Below the pieces are notes generated by a model. The model did not search any database and was not told the DNA's origin. It saw nothing but the letters and a program-made list of their open reading frames with translations. Below are positions 54,401-64,000 of a DNA stretch of 64,000 bases, in pieces. The stretch is from Alentia gelatinosa. Lineage: Eukaryota > Annelida > Polychaeta > Phyllodocida > Polynoidae. Within the stretch, counting starts at the first letter, position 1. Every line of letters begins with the position of its first letter. Both the position numbers and the translations under genes were made by a program. The stretch spans positions 45,754,028 to 45,818,027 of the forward strand of contig OX465580.1 in NCBI GenBank assembly GCA_950022655.1. The letters run 5' to 3'.

Positions 54401-56051
54401 GGAAAGGGCAGATTGAGTCAGATCTGCATACATAGTGGTAAACAACAAGACCAAGTTATGAGATGCGGAGTCTGACAATAACAGCAGTTCACAGAGGGGT
54501 ACAACAAGAAAGATGAGATGGATGATGACAATCAAAATCGGAATAAAGGTACATACACATACATAGGAATACATATAGAGAGCACAAACAAATGCTATAC
54601 GTGTGTACATTGTTAAACATACACATACAAGTGGGGGTAAAGGGCCAGTCGGGGGAACAGAACAGACGAACAGATATCTGGTACTGGAGAAAGTAGGTAA
54701 AAGGAAAATAAGCAAGCCAAATAACTGATGTTGAAACGCATTCAACATGCTATATGGTAGGAATACATCTACAGTGATTTGTATACAGTTTTCAGGAAGT
54801 GTCCATTGTCAAGCACCGTTGCAAACACAATCTGGTGGTGAGTCAGGCGGGTCCTGGGGCGAGTGAGTCCACAAGCCGAAGCATGTTCCCTCACTCAACC
54901 ACCGAAAGGTTCTGGAGAAACCTAAACAATCTGTTCGCTCTACTTGGAGAAATGCACCTGCAAAAGTAACCTGTTGACCTGGGGAATCGGCCGTATATGC
55001 AGACCAACTTAGGTCATCCGGGCAAACCCGTAGCGCTCTTACGCATGGGCTCTCTGTTGTGCTGCTCGGGGACTTCCCGGAAAAAATTACACCACAGTCG
55101 AGCAGTTCTTGGTTTACCCCACCCCAACCAGAAATCCCCCTCCCCCCGAAATACCCGTTTAAATCGGCGGGAATGTTTAAAATTTGAACTTTCCACGGAA
55201 GGTATTGCGGAGTATCGGCACCGAAAAGATTTGGGTAAAAATCGGTATTATAACGCACGATATATCTAGAAGTATTTAGTGGCCTCTTCCACCACAAATA
55301 GGATAGTGTACGATTCTACGAGAAATATTACGATAAAGCTCGATATAAATTTCAAGCGTTTTCGGGCAATATCTGTGGCCTAGTGGAATCTGCCCTTTAC
55401 ACTGTATTGATGGAGATGAATACACCTCATGAAAGATATTACATGATCACTGCCAGCAGTATTCCATGTACATCCCTCCAAAAGACTCCAATAGACTGCA
55501 ATTTACGTCACCAAGAATTAGTAGCGGCATGAAATTGTCAGTATCTATGTTATTTTACCAAAATGCAGTCTCAAATGGGACCGATGACAGTGGAACGCAT
55601 TCGCCAATCTTCCTGATATTTGGTATGTTTTAGTTCATATATTCACCTAATTGCCGTATCAATTTCAAGTAGTAATACCAAAGGGAAGTATGTCAAGTAT
55701 TGTTATTTATGAATATGTAAGACGTTTGATCGGCTTAGCGACTGCTGATATGTGACTAGATCCTCTGTGGTCCCTGGCATTGGAATGAGGAAATTATGTT
55801 AATTGATTAGTCAACACGGTTTTCATAGGTCGGTTTGGTCACCTGACTTATTTCCAATCTTATGGTTGGTTCTCCTCACACACAAAGAAGGGCGGGAAAG
55901 TTTTCCTGCCAATCAGAGTCTTTGTTTTGTGTGGCAGAGGGTGGGCTGTAGTGTGTGCTTCCCCCTGGTGTAGGGTGGGGGAATTATCTCTCAGCTCTCT
56001 CTCTGTGGTGAATGTCGCCACCTTGTGGTTAGTCATATGGGAGAAAGATTG
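54401..56051. other. Non-coding stretch of about 1.6 kb
   Basis: No gene supported. The minus frame 54809-55297 (162 codons) is tryptophan- and serine-rich without family signature and without conservation evidence. Sequence at 54540-54640 is CA-rich and simple. Confidence 0.45.
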
Positions 56052-56273
56052 GTGTTCCTCACAGGTGTTTTTGTGTGTATTGGCACCTGTCATATCAGCA
56101 GTTTCGATTCTGGCTAATCTCATTCAGGCTATGATTGGCTGATCGGTATTTCTATGTCAAAGGGGTTATGAGGGATCTGGTCACATCTAGTCGTCTTGAG
56201 TGATGAGGTGATGTGGTATCATGTTTTATAAAATTTGTTCCTCATGGTGTGAGGTGCGTTCCCCTGGGGGTGT
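56052..56273 (-). repeat. Pseudo-LTR, downstream copy
   Basis: 222 bp matching 58200-58421 at a constant offset of 2,148. It lies just beyond the 3' end of the coding part. It contains a hammerhead-like core on the minus strand (see 56091-56136). Confidence 0.9.
56091..56136 (-). ncRNA. Hammerhead-ribozyme-like core in pseudo-LTR
   Basis: The minus strand reads CTGAATGA, then a stem GATT-AGCCAG-AATC, then GAAAC, in the order of the hammerhead catalytic core. Penelope-like pseudo-LTRs are known to carry minimal hammerheads. Two problems: the CUGANGA box has one extra base, and no good cleavage triplet follows GAAAC. The same core recurs in the other copy (about 58239-58284). Confidence 0.35.
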
Positions 56274-56327
56274 GCTTCTCGGTTCCAAACATAGGAAAAA
56301 AAATTTGACGTGGCATTAGGGGGTCCA

Positions 56328-56891
56328 TCACTCGTACCTACTATCCATTGTGTTTAGCCCGGATGGGGCTTGAGTTTTCATGCGGTGGATCCAGTTGTAT
56401 TCCACCTTGAGTCTCAACTCCCGGGCGGAGTTGCTCGCCGGGTGTCGATGTATGAAGTCCACTATAGTGAACTCCATGTCTTGTGTGCCTTCGTGTCCTG
56501 CTTTCCTGAAGTGTTTTGGAACATCACTGATTGTGCTCATCGTTTCCACAGATCTTAGATGTTCTCTCATGCGCTCCTTGATTTTGCGTTTGGTCTGGCC
56601 TATATATTGCATCCCACACTTTTTGCAGGAGATGCAGTATATGAGATTCGAGCTGTTGCATGTGACATTATGTTTACTGTTGTAGGTTTTGCCAGTGGTG
56701 TTGCTCTTGATCTTACCCGATGTTTCGATCCGTTTGCAATAGTTGCAGTTCAGCTTTCGGCACACGTTGCGGTTGGGATTTCTGTTTTTTCCCTGTCCTT
56801 CGTTTGGGTGGAAAGTCGTCTTGGCTCTCACCAAGAAGTCCTTCAGGTTCTTGGGGGGTCTATAGCCCTTGATCAGTCTGCTTTCGTACAA
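56328..56891 (-). pseudogene. GIY-YIG endonuclease domain of Penelope-like element 1
   Basis: The C-terminal nuclease cuts the target for insertion. The frame has a Cys cluster (L-N-C-N-Y-C), then N-L-I-Y-C-I-S-C-K-K-C-G-M-Q-Y-I-G-Q-T as the GIY-YIG strand pair, R-K-I-K-E-R-M-R-E-H with the catalytic Arg, and later a Glu (R-E-L-R-L-K-V-E-Y-N-W-I-H). The stop is at 56328. The frame start at 56891 is inside the protein; it is offset from RT by a frameshift near 56890-56940. The nuclease part itself has no internal break. Confidence 0.85.
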
Positions 56892-57790
56892 CCCTTTTGT
56901 GGTTGTAGATTTCCCCAGTATCTCCCAGTTTTTTCAACGATTTTTGGGAGAATGTTTTTGTTTGGCCTAGTTGTGCTAATGAGGTATGCTCTCCCCATTG
57001 TCTCTTCCTCCTTTTTCGTTTTCGTTTGTTTTAGGAGGTCGCACCTGTTCAGTTCGTTAACCCGATCCTGGCAATCCTGAAGGATTCTGTCCGGGTAGCC
57101 TCTTTCTCTGAATTTGTCTATCTTGGTTTTGGCATGTTTTTGGTAGTCGCTATTGTTGGTGCATATCCTTTTCACCCTTAGGAGTTGTGAATAAGGTATG
57201 CTTCTCTTTTGGGCTGGTGGATGTGCCGAGTAGTACCTGAGGTATGTGTTTTGGTCTGTTGTTTTCACATATAGGTCGCTGATCAGTTCCATATCCTCTG
57301 TGATGAGGATTCTGGTGTCCAGGAATGCTATGCTCTCTTTGGAGCTTTCCATCGTGAATTTGATTGTCCGATGGTAGTTGTTGAGCCATTCCAGCCATTT
57401 TGTGAGTTCTTCCTGTCCATGTTCCCATATGAAGAAGATGTCGTCTATATATCTCCACCAGACCTTGGAGGTCAGGCGGCTATTATTGAGCATCTTCTTT
57501 TCTAGGTATTCCATGAACAGGTTGGCATATGAGGGTGCCAATTTAGTTCCCATCGCAGTACCACCCACTTGCAGGTAGTTTTTTTTCGTTGAATTGGATG
57601 TTGTTTTTGGTAAGTACCAACTCCAATAGGTGAGTTATACTGCTGTTTTGTGGCATCTTGAGTCCTTGTCTTGTATGGTCGAGTTTGCGCTCGATCACTG
57701 CTATTCCCTCTTCATTGGGGATGTTTGTGTATAGGGCTCCCACATTTAGGGTCCCTATAATGTCTCCATCGTTGAGTTTTCCCACTTCTG
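56873..57790 (-). pseudogene. Reverse transcriptase of Penelope-like element 1
   Basis: The frame 57785-57543 has I-I-G-T-L-N-V-G-A-L-Y-T-N-I-P, where the motif A Asp is replaced by Asn. After a frameshift at the T-run near 57577, the frame 57568-56873 has G-T-A-M-G-T-K-L-A-P-S-Y-A-N-L-F (motif B), the catalytic W-R-Y-I-D-D-I-F-F-I-W and F-L-D-T-R-I. The lost motif A Asp and the missing N-terminal part mean that RT is inactive in this copy. Confidence 0.85.
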
Positions 57791-57913
57791 AAACCTTTTG
57801 TTCTCGGCAGGAACTGCGGAGGGCATAATACTGTTGTATCGAACAATAGGGCTGTACAGTGAGGCACTGCGGCTGGCAGCACGGCAGCCGGCGGCGCTAG
57901 CACCACAGCCCTT

Positions 57914-58199
57914 TTGAACGCACTCACACACTACACAGGGTGTCAGTCTAACGACAAACACCAAACAGTGAAAGAAGTCAGAAGGTCACGTATCACTGAC
58001 TTCTTTAAGCCTATGAGCAGGGACTCTCCCCAAATAGGCAACGGAAAGACTGGAAGCAGTAGCACCAGTCTGCCCGGTGCAGTTTCACTCAGACACGAGA
58101 AAACTGCAGTGAACCCGAGTGGTACACCCACCAAGGTTCCCAAGGGTGGCAGAAATGTTAAACATACTGCCAAAACCCAACACCACGAGGGGGAAATGT
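57914..58199 (+). other. Short plus-strand frame with PIP-box-like I-T-D-F-F-K motif
   Basis: A plus frame starting 57914 and running into the pseudo-LTR (to 58282) contains R-S-R-I-T-D-F-F-K-P-M. I-T-D-F-F-K is the core of many PCNA-interacting motifs, but the leading Gln is absent. The frame lies between the truncated RT and the pseudo-LTR. It could be a chance frame or a scrap of another gene. Confidence 0.25.
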
Positions 58200-58421
58200 G
58201 TGTTACTCACAGGTGTTTTTGTGTGTATTGGCACCTGTCGTATCAGCAGTTTCGATTCTGGCTAATCTCATTCAGGCTATGATTGGCTGATCGGTATTTC
58301 TATGTCAAAGGGGTTATGAGGGATCTGGTAACATCTAGTCGTCTTGAGTGATGGAGTGATGTGGTATCATGTTTTATAAAATTTGTTCCTCATGGTGTGA
58401 GGTGCGTTCCCCTGGGGGTGT
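58200..58421 (-). repeat. Pseudo-LTR, upstream copy
   Basis: Partner of 56052-56273. Differences were seen at five positions or so, for example A versus C near its start and GGAG versus GAGG near the middle, which suggests moderate age. Confidence 0.9.
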
Positions 58422-59265
58422 TATTTATGAATGTTCTATTTTTAGATATGAGGCGAAAGGCATTCACCTAACGGAGCGATCATTAAGCATTGTGTCCTAT
58501 AACATGATTATAACTCGCCTTCAGTGTTTAATTCTTATTATAAAAACGGTGCGTGAGATGGTTCTGGTTTAAGTACAACGCTAACTTTTTTTATGGTAGC
58601 TCAAGGACTGGTCGCTGATTGGTGAATTCTCTGTTCACGTAATAACAATTCTGTATTGTTGCCATTATTGGCATATATAACTCCATGCCACTCAGCATGG
58701 TCTATGGAAACTCAATGTTCAGCATATGGGATTTTATTTTAGGGGTAGGATAAGACACGTAGTCCAGCAGAATTATGCAAAAGAATGGGGGTTCACTTCA
58801 TTTTGGTATAGAAGCATGAAACTTGGTACAATGGTAGAATTTGATGCACTTATCAAAATTAGAGAAGGGGCCAAGCTCACCTTTTTCAATATGGCTGTGA
58901 AATCCAATATGGCCATCAAGGCCCTCTAAGATGAATTGTAGCTGTATTTTTCCTTGAATGGACAGTGAAATATTCATCGTGCATAATATCAATTTGTAGT
59001 CAAGCAATCTATTGCTTTGAGGCATTGCTTATCTGTCAGCCATCTTAAAATCCAAAATGGCTGCCAAAATCAGGCTTGAAACCTATGTGAAATAGCAACT
59101 CAGCTATTCATTATCCGATCTTTTAGTGTGACACCTTTAGTTCAGGGTTTTGGTGGGTTTTAATGGATTTCATATTGATCTCATATTTTTAGATAAAAAA
59201 TAGCTGCCAAAATCAGCCTCAGCTGTTTATCATCATAACTTTAAGTGTGACACCTTTATATTAGG
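58422..59265. other. Non-coding stretch
   Basis: No gene seen. Between 58840 and 59210 words such as AATATGGC and CAAAATGGCTGCCAAAATCA recur, a simple sign of old repeats. Nothing can be classified. Confidence 0.45.
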
Positions 59266-59365
59266 GTTTCTGAAGGACACAAGATATAAAGGTATAACAT
59301 GTGATTGAAATAGTTGTTTCTGAAGGTCACAAGATATAAAGGTATAACATATGATTGAAATAGTT
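59266..59365. repeat. Two tandem copies of a 50-bp unit
   Basis: GTTTCTGAAGGACACAAGAT begins a 50-bp unit at 59266, repeated at 59316 with two differences. Array of two units only. Confidence 0.9.
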
Positions 59366-60008
59366 GCTCACCATAATGGATGCTTTAAAAACTTTCATCA
59401 TATTTCTAATGGTATGACTGTCCATGTCATGCCAATGAATGGAGCTTGGAAGTAATGTATAACCAGTATCTTTGGATATGACTGCTTGCTATAGGTGCAC
59501 AGTATATGTCATTTATTGATGACTCAAAATGAATATATGTGTGTAGACGAGGCGTTCGGAGTCCGGTGTACGACTGCACTGACGACCAGGTATGTTTTTT
59601 CCCACTTCGAATCCGCGCCGGAAACGTATTTCCGCTCTGATTCGGATTCTCATTGGTTCTTGTGGGTGGTTGTCTTGGGAGACATGTACACAATGTTTTC
59701 TAAGCATGTCATTGGCCCTGCGCCAGGATGTGACCCGATCTGACCTGTGGTGACCTATGCTGACCCAAGATGGAGTCAGGGGAGATCTGGTTTACGTTTT
59801 TATGCTTGAAAACTAGTTTTTGAGTGCAGTTTCGCCTTCTTCCGGCTCTTCAGGTACGTTTGGGGACTTTCTGATGGGATAATGTTGTGATCATTGTCAC
59901 TTTTATGTATGATCAGTGTGCAGATATTGCTGTCGGACTGTCATGGGTTGTTTTTTGTGTACTTTTGTGGGTGTGTCTGGAGTGACAGTGGCCCTTTTTG
60001 TTTTGTTT
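59366..60008. other. Non-coding stretch
   Basis: No gene supported; short frames on both strands between 59427 and 59743 overlap each other and have no signature. Confidence 0.4.
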
Positions 60009-60066
60009 ACCTGGGAGCTGTTTCAAAATGTGGGTTAAGTCTAAGGTTTTGAAACAGCTCCCAGGT
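60009..60066. repeat. Perfect 20-bp inverted repeat with 18-base loop
   Basis: ACCTGGGAGCTGTTTCAAAA (60009-60028) and its exact reverse complement (60047-60066) are separated by 18 bases. The arms could form a stable hairpin. It lies about 110 bp beyond the 3' end of Penelope-like element 2 and could be its terminal structure or a small MITE. Confidence 0.9.
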
Positions 60067-60202
60067 CATTGTGCAGCCTGGATTGAGGAAACTAGTGTAA
60101 TATTATTAGTAAATTTTTAGAACCATGTGTCTTGACATGTCTGTCTTGACTTGTTAGAGTGTGGTCTTCTAAAAAAAAATTTGACGTGATTTTGGTTGTT
60201 TC

Positions 60203-60757
60203 TCATCCATATTTGTTGTCCATTGTGTTGAGGCCGTATGGTGCTACTGTTTGTAGTCTGTGTATCCAGTTGTGTTCAATCGTGTTCCTTAGGGTTTTGG
60301 CTCTCTCACTCTCTGGGTGTTCATATATGAAATCGAGGATATAAATTTTCATATCTTCGGTTCCGTTGTGCTTCTCTGTGTTGAAGTGGTAAGCGACGTC
60401 GTTTTCTTTATTCGTTTTGACTGCATACATATGTTCTCTCGTGCGTTCTTTTATCTTTCTTTTCGTTTGCCCTACATATCTGGTCCTGCATTTTTTGCAT
60501 TCTATGCAGTATATCACATTTGAGCTGTTGCATGTGATGTTGGTTTTCGTTTCCATTTTTCGGTTCTTGCTTTTGATTTCCCCCGTTTTGTCTAGGGAGC
60601 TGCAGTATTTGCAGTTTGGTTTGCTACATCTGTTCGTGTTTGTTTCGGAGATTCCTCTATTGGGTTTATCCAGATGGTAGTCGAGTTTTGCTCTGACCAC
60701 ATGGTCTTTGATGTTTTTTGGTCTTCGGTATCCCATCATTAGGTCTGCTCGGTGCAT
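60203..60757 (-). pseudogene. GIY-YIG endonuclease domain of Penelope-like element 2
   Basis: The frame has a Cys motif (C-S-K-P-N-C-K-Y-C), then N-V-I-Y-C-I-E-C-K-K-C-R-T-R-Y-V-G-Q-T as the GIY-YIG pair (Y-V-G in the second), R-K-I-K-E-R-T-R-E-H with the catalytic Arg, and H-P-E-S-E-R-A further on. It is unbroken to the stop at 60203. The start at 60757 is internal; it joins RT through shifted frames near 60760-60990. Domain layout equals that of 56328-56891. Confidence 0.85.
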
Positions 60758-60799
60758 TGTTTTTGTTGTGGTTGATTTGCCTAGGGTGTCCCAATTTTT

Positions 60800-62610
60800 C
60801 TTACAGCTGTTTGGACATGTTTTTTCCCGGGTCTGAAAGTAGTTGTGAGGAAAATTCTTTTCTTCTCATCTTTTGTTTTTGTTTTCGGTTGTAGTAGTTC
60901 CTCTCGGTTTCTTTTGGCGGCCTTTTCTCTGGCTTCGTTTATGACTTCTATTGGGTATCCCCTTTCTACTCTCTGGTAGACTGTGTTTGCAGCTCGGTGG
61001 GTGTGCCGATTCGTACCTGAGATACGAGTTTGTATCCGTTGGTTTCGTGTATAGGTCCGTATAGAGTTTATTGTTTTTGTCTTTTTTCACCCAAGTGTCC
61101 AGGAAACTCACTTTCTCTAGGGACCACTCAGCGGTGAATTTTATACTATGATGGTGTTCGTTGGTTCTTTTTAGCCATCTATTTAGTTCATCTTCTCCAT
61201 GTTCCCAGATGAAGAAAATGTCGTCTATATATCGGAGCCAGGTGTTTGGTTTTAGTCCTGGTTTTTCTAGAATTTCATTTTCTAGTTTTATTTTCTAGTT
61301 TTTCCATGAACAGGTTTGCGAAGGATGGAGTTACTCTTGTTCCCATTGCTGTGCCACTTTTTTGTAAAAAGTTTTCCCCGTTGAACTGGAAGTTGTTCTT
61401 TTTCAGTACTGCTTCTAGAATCTTGCAGATGGAATCGTTTGTTGGTTTTTCATGTTTGTTTCTCATCTTTTCCAGTTTTTCTCATATTACTGTGATACCT
61501 TCATCTGTTGGTATGTTTGTGTAAAGCGAGGTTACATCCATTGTGCCGATGATGCTGTTTTTGTTCGTGTTATTCATGCTTTCTACTTTGTTTATGAAAT
61601 CTGTTGTGTCTTTCACAAACGATTTCATTTCTACCACATACGGTTTCAGAAAGATGTCCGCCATTGCGGAGATCCTCTCTGTGGGGCAGTCGTTTGCCGA
61701 TACTATCGGTCTGCCCGGGGGTGGTAGTTTGTTTTTGTGTACCTTTGGTAGGAAATAGATTTGGGGTGTTCTTGGTTTTTTTACTATGATGGTGTTCGCC
61801 ATCTTTTTGGTTATTTCCCCATTTTCTACCAATTCTTCAACTAGATTCTTCATGTTTTGCTGTGGGGTCTGACTCTAGTTTCTCATATGTGTCAACCATG
61901 TGTAGTTGTTTGTGGGCTTCTGCTATGTAGTCTCGGGTGTCGAGGACTACTATAGCACCCCCCTTGTCTGCCTGGAAGATTACTATCTCTTTATTCCATT
62001 TTAGACTTTTTAGGGCATCTTTTTCAGATTTTTCTATGTTTTGTTTGCCGATTCTGCCTATTTTACATTTTCCTAGGTCGTTTTCTATATTGCTTATAAA
62101 GGTTTCTAGATTTGCTGAGCTTGGTGGTGGTTTCCAGAGGGATTGTTTTTTCAATTTCAAGAAATCTATGGTATTGCCGTATGGGCTTATTTTGTCTAGA
62201 ATGCTACTTGTAGTCTTACTAGATTTTGCGTTATTAAATTTACTCATGAATTGCTTCGTTCGAAGTCGGTTTGAGAACAGATCTAGGTCCTTTCGAAGTT
62301 CTCCCCTTTCAACATAGGTTTGTGTGGGGCAGAATTTTTGACCTTTGCCTAGGATGGAATTTTCACTTTCACTTAATTTGTATTTCGACAGATTGACAAT
62401 TATTTTACCTGAAATTTCACATGTAGACATAGAGTCAGACAACAGATTTTTGAAACTTTCAGAATTTTTATTGCTGAAGTTCACATTCAAGGTGTCGTCA
62501 TTGTACACTGTGGGTTTATTTAGTGCATTCGTTACATTGAGGTTTTGTTTCAAATCAAAGACAGTCTGGTTTCGTAAATGTTCATCGGTCTCGGGTCGGG
62601 GGACATTCAT
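60800..62610 (-). pseudogene. Reverse transcriptase of Penelope-like element 2
   Basis: From the ATG at 62610 the frame (257 codons to 61837) gives the N-terminal extension typical of Penelope RT: N-L-S-K-Y-K-L-S-E-S-E, L-G-K-G-Q-K-F-C-P-T, E-L-R-K-D-L-D-L-F, and then A-D-K-G-G-A-I-V-V-L. The frame 61853-61482 gives Y-F-L-P-K-V-H-K and I-I-G-T-M-D-V-T-S-L-Y-T-N-I-P (motif A, Asp present). A stop at 61482 is followed in frame by [17 protein letters not shown] (motif B). The catalytic Y-I-D-D is encoded near 61220, and S-F-L-D-T-W-V at 61111-61080. At least two frameshifts and one stop occur. It belongs with GIY-YIG-bearing Penelope/Poseidon-type elements. Confidence 0.85.
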
Positions 62611-62642
62611 GGTTGTCTGATTTTTCAGTACGGACAGTTCGT

Positions 62643-63977
62643 TTATCGCCGAGGACCTCCTCGGCTGTGGGGTTGGCGGTTTCCCCGATGCGCTGGGCCG
62701 CGTCCCCTTCCAAAAAACTGCCCACGGTTTCTGCGTTGTCCGAAGTAAGGGCGGTTTTCGGGTACTAGGTTCCTGTCAAGCACGCTGCCCCCAGCCGAAG
62801 TGCCTTCAGGGAGGGGGTTCACATTCGCAGCTCTCTCTTCTTCTTTCTTACGTTGATTCCGGAAGAACTGGGTTTGCAAGCAGCAGGTTGGATCTAGTAT
62901 GTCCTGGTCCGTCACACGATTAAGGGCGACTTTTCTCCCCTTTGCATTGAGGGCCGCTCTTTCCTTCTGGTCTTCGCGGACTACCAGGCTATCCAGGTTC
63001 TCATATGCCTTCTTGATGTAGGCTTCAGCTGAGGTAGGCGTCTCCTGTTGCTTTAGCATCGTTTGGACGCCTTGTAGGTACCCATTAGCGGTTGTATTAT
63101 GCTTCTCGGCTGTGACGTGGTTAAACGCTGCAGCTTCCTCCATAATTTCCTGGGCCGCCTTGCGCCGGATTTCCACAATCTTACGCGCTAGGTTTGTACC
63201 CTCAAAGTTTTTGGCAACCGTTCCAGGCCGTAGCACCAGGGTTCTATTAGGCCCTCACTCATCGCCTCTCTCATCCACTCGTGTCGGAGCGCTGACCTCA
63301 TTGAGTCTAGTTTGGCGATTCTTGCGTGTTTGTAGATTGGCCAGACCGTATCCGGGAGGCGGTTGTCATCCTTCTCCTCTGAGGAAGAGAAACAAGCATT
63401 GAGAGTATGTTCAACTTTTGGGAAAACAAATTTGTTTTTATCAGGAGTGACGACAAGTTCAGCATTATCGGTTATAATTGCTGAACTAGCCCCTGTTTTT
63501 TCGGGGTCATGTTGAGCAGAATCAGAAACTCCCAAATTGGAAGCTCCCAGATTAGAAGTTTTTTTCTGGTTGTTTGTAACCTTCGTATGTCTAAGTACAA
63601 ATTGATTCAATGGTACATTTGCGAAAATGTTAGTCATTGCGTTGGAATTCAACTGGTTTGTACGGTATTTAGCCGATGGGGCCCTGTCAGTTGCAGTGGT
63701 ATGTGAGTCAGCTATGGCTGCCCCCATGTGTTGCATGGGTGCCGCCATCTTGGTTGGTTGTAGCATTTCGGAAATATTTGCGCACTCATCTTTCAAGTGT
63801 GCTGTTTGTTTCATTGATCAGAGTGTCATCATTAATACAACTCGCTATTTGGCTGTAGTTGTGTATAATTGCGCGGATGGAGGGCGTGTGGTCACCATCT
63901 GTGCCGACCTCGTATCGGGTGTAGGCCGCCATTGTCTCACTCGTTTGTAGCTGGCGCTCCCCACAGGGCGGCGCCAT
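62643..63977 (-). pseudogene. RGG-rich upstream ORF of Penelope-like element 2
   Basis: Three overlapping frames seem to form one former ORF: 63977-63786, 63814-63188 and 63236-62643. The first and second parts have no recognised domain (N-K-F-V-F-P-K-V near 63420). The third is helix-rich (I-V-E-I-R-R-K-A-A-Q-E-I-M-E-E-A and A-Y-E-N-L-D-S-L-V) and ends in an RNA-binding-like tail, F-F-G-R-G-R-G-P-A-H-R-G and S-R-G-G-P-R-R, with its stop 33 bp before the RT ATG. It may be a Gag-like nucleic-acid-binding protein of the element. Two frameshifts were needed to read it. A fused neighbouring gene cannot be excluded. Confidence 0.55.
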
Positions 63978-64000
63978 CTTGGAATTGTTGCGGCATTCAG

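Larger units (their letters stand above)
56052..58421 (-). mobile_element. Penelope-like element 1, 5'-truncated, with flanking pseudo-LTRs
   Basis: Minus-strand element bounded by two direct repeats of 222 bp (56052-56273 and 58200-58421, about five differences). Such repeats, called pseudo-LTRs, are typical of Penelope-like elements. Inside are an RT without its N-terminal extension (57785-56873) and a C-terminal GIY-YIG endonuclease (56891-56328). RT begins at motif A (about 57785), so 5' coding sequence is missing; 57795-58199 is unrelated or non-coding. Two frameshifts, one at a T8 homopolymer (about 57577), break the ORF. Confidence 0.85.
60172..64000 (-). mobile_element. Penelope-like element 2 with an upstream RGG ORF, cut by the window edge
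   Basis: Minus-strand element with ORF1 (63977-62643), RT with N-terminal extension (62610-60800) and a GIY-YIG nuclease (60757-60203). Its 3' end shares AAAAAAAATTTGACGTG (60172-60188) and a following CATTGTGTT block with element 1 (56296-56312), so the two are related families. ORF1 and the RT ORF are 33 bp apart. It has a full N-terminal extension, unlike element 1. Several frameshifts occur. The 5' end, with any pseudo-LTR, lies beyond position 64000. Confidence 0.8.

Noticed and set aside
54809..55297. 162-codon minus-strand ORF
   Set aside because: No domain, no signal peptide, no promoter or splice context; composition looks random.

Overview
This window looks like a gene-poor, transposon-dense stretch of an animal nuclear genome, most likely an aquatic invertebrate. 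The basis is the mix of mobile elements: an env-bearing Ty3/gypsy element, CR1-like LINEs with SGNH esterase ORFs, a DIRS-order tyrosine-recombinase retrotransposon with split direct repeats, two Penelope-like elements with GIY-YIG nucleases, a Crypton-like DUF3504 relic, tRNA-derived SINE pieces and several MITEs. I cannot name the species from sequence alone. I found no host protein gene, no rRNA and no convincing functional tRNA.

Layout. 1-2054: no gene, one diverged duplication. 2059-9200: an almost intact gypsy element on the minus strand, with two 393-bp LTRs (one difference seen), a CTAT target duplication, gag, protease, RT-RNase H-integrase and an F-type envelope ORF broken by one stop. 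9412-10732 (+): a decayed LINE ORF1. 12741-13690 and 31560-32630: two inverted copies of an unclassified repeat with hairpins built from a GTTGTCCGACACC motif. 13970-20337 (-): a large LINE. 20820-21446 (+): Crypton-like recombinase relic. 22019-25110 (-): second LINE. 26555-30140: LINE and SINE debris. 30490-31250: degenerate tandem repeat. 32737-37845 (-): tyrosine-recombinase retrotransposon with A1-ORFs-B1-A2-B2 termini; a short non-autonomous relative lies at 49849-50724. 38000-56000 is mostly non-coding with MITEs, a SINE, microsatellites and LINE tails. 56052-58421 and 60172-63977 (-) are two Penelope-like elements, the second with an upstream RGG-rich ORF and running to the window edge.

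The most interesting signal is domain capture in LINE ORF1. The LINE at 13970-20337 encodes, in order, a coiled coil, an RRM-like fold and C-terminal domain typical of ORF1p, then a clear NADAR (YbiA-like) domain, then a separate SGNH hydrolase ORF whose ATG overlaps the ORF1 stop (ATGAGTAG), then endonuclease-RT. A second, older and clearly different ORF1 relic on the opposite strand (9412-10732) shows the same order, coiled coil-RRM-CTD-NADAR. NADAR enzymes act on ADP-ribosylated guanine or related N-glycosidic substrates, so these LINEs may carry an enzyme that reverses nucleic-acid ADP-ribosylation. That role is inference; the domain order is read directly.

Nearly all coding copies are broken by stops or frameshifts, several at homopolymers, so some breaks could be sequencing errors. 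The gypsy pol ORF (about 1,080 codons, unbroken) shows that the sequence is good in places.
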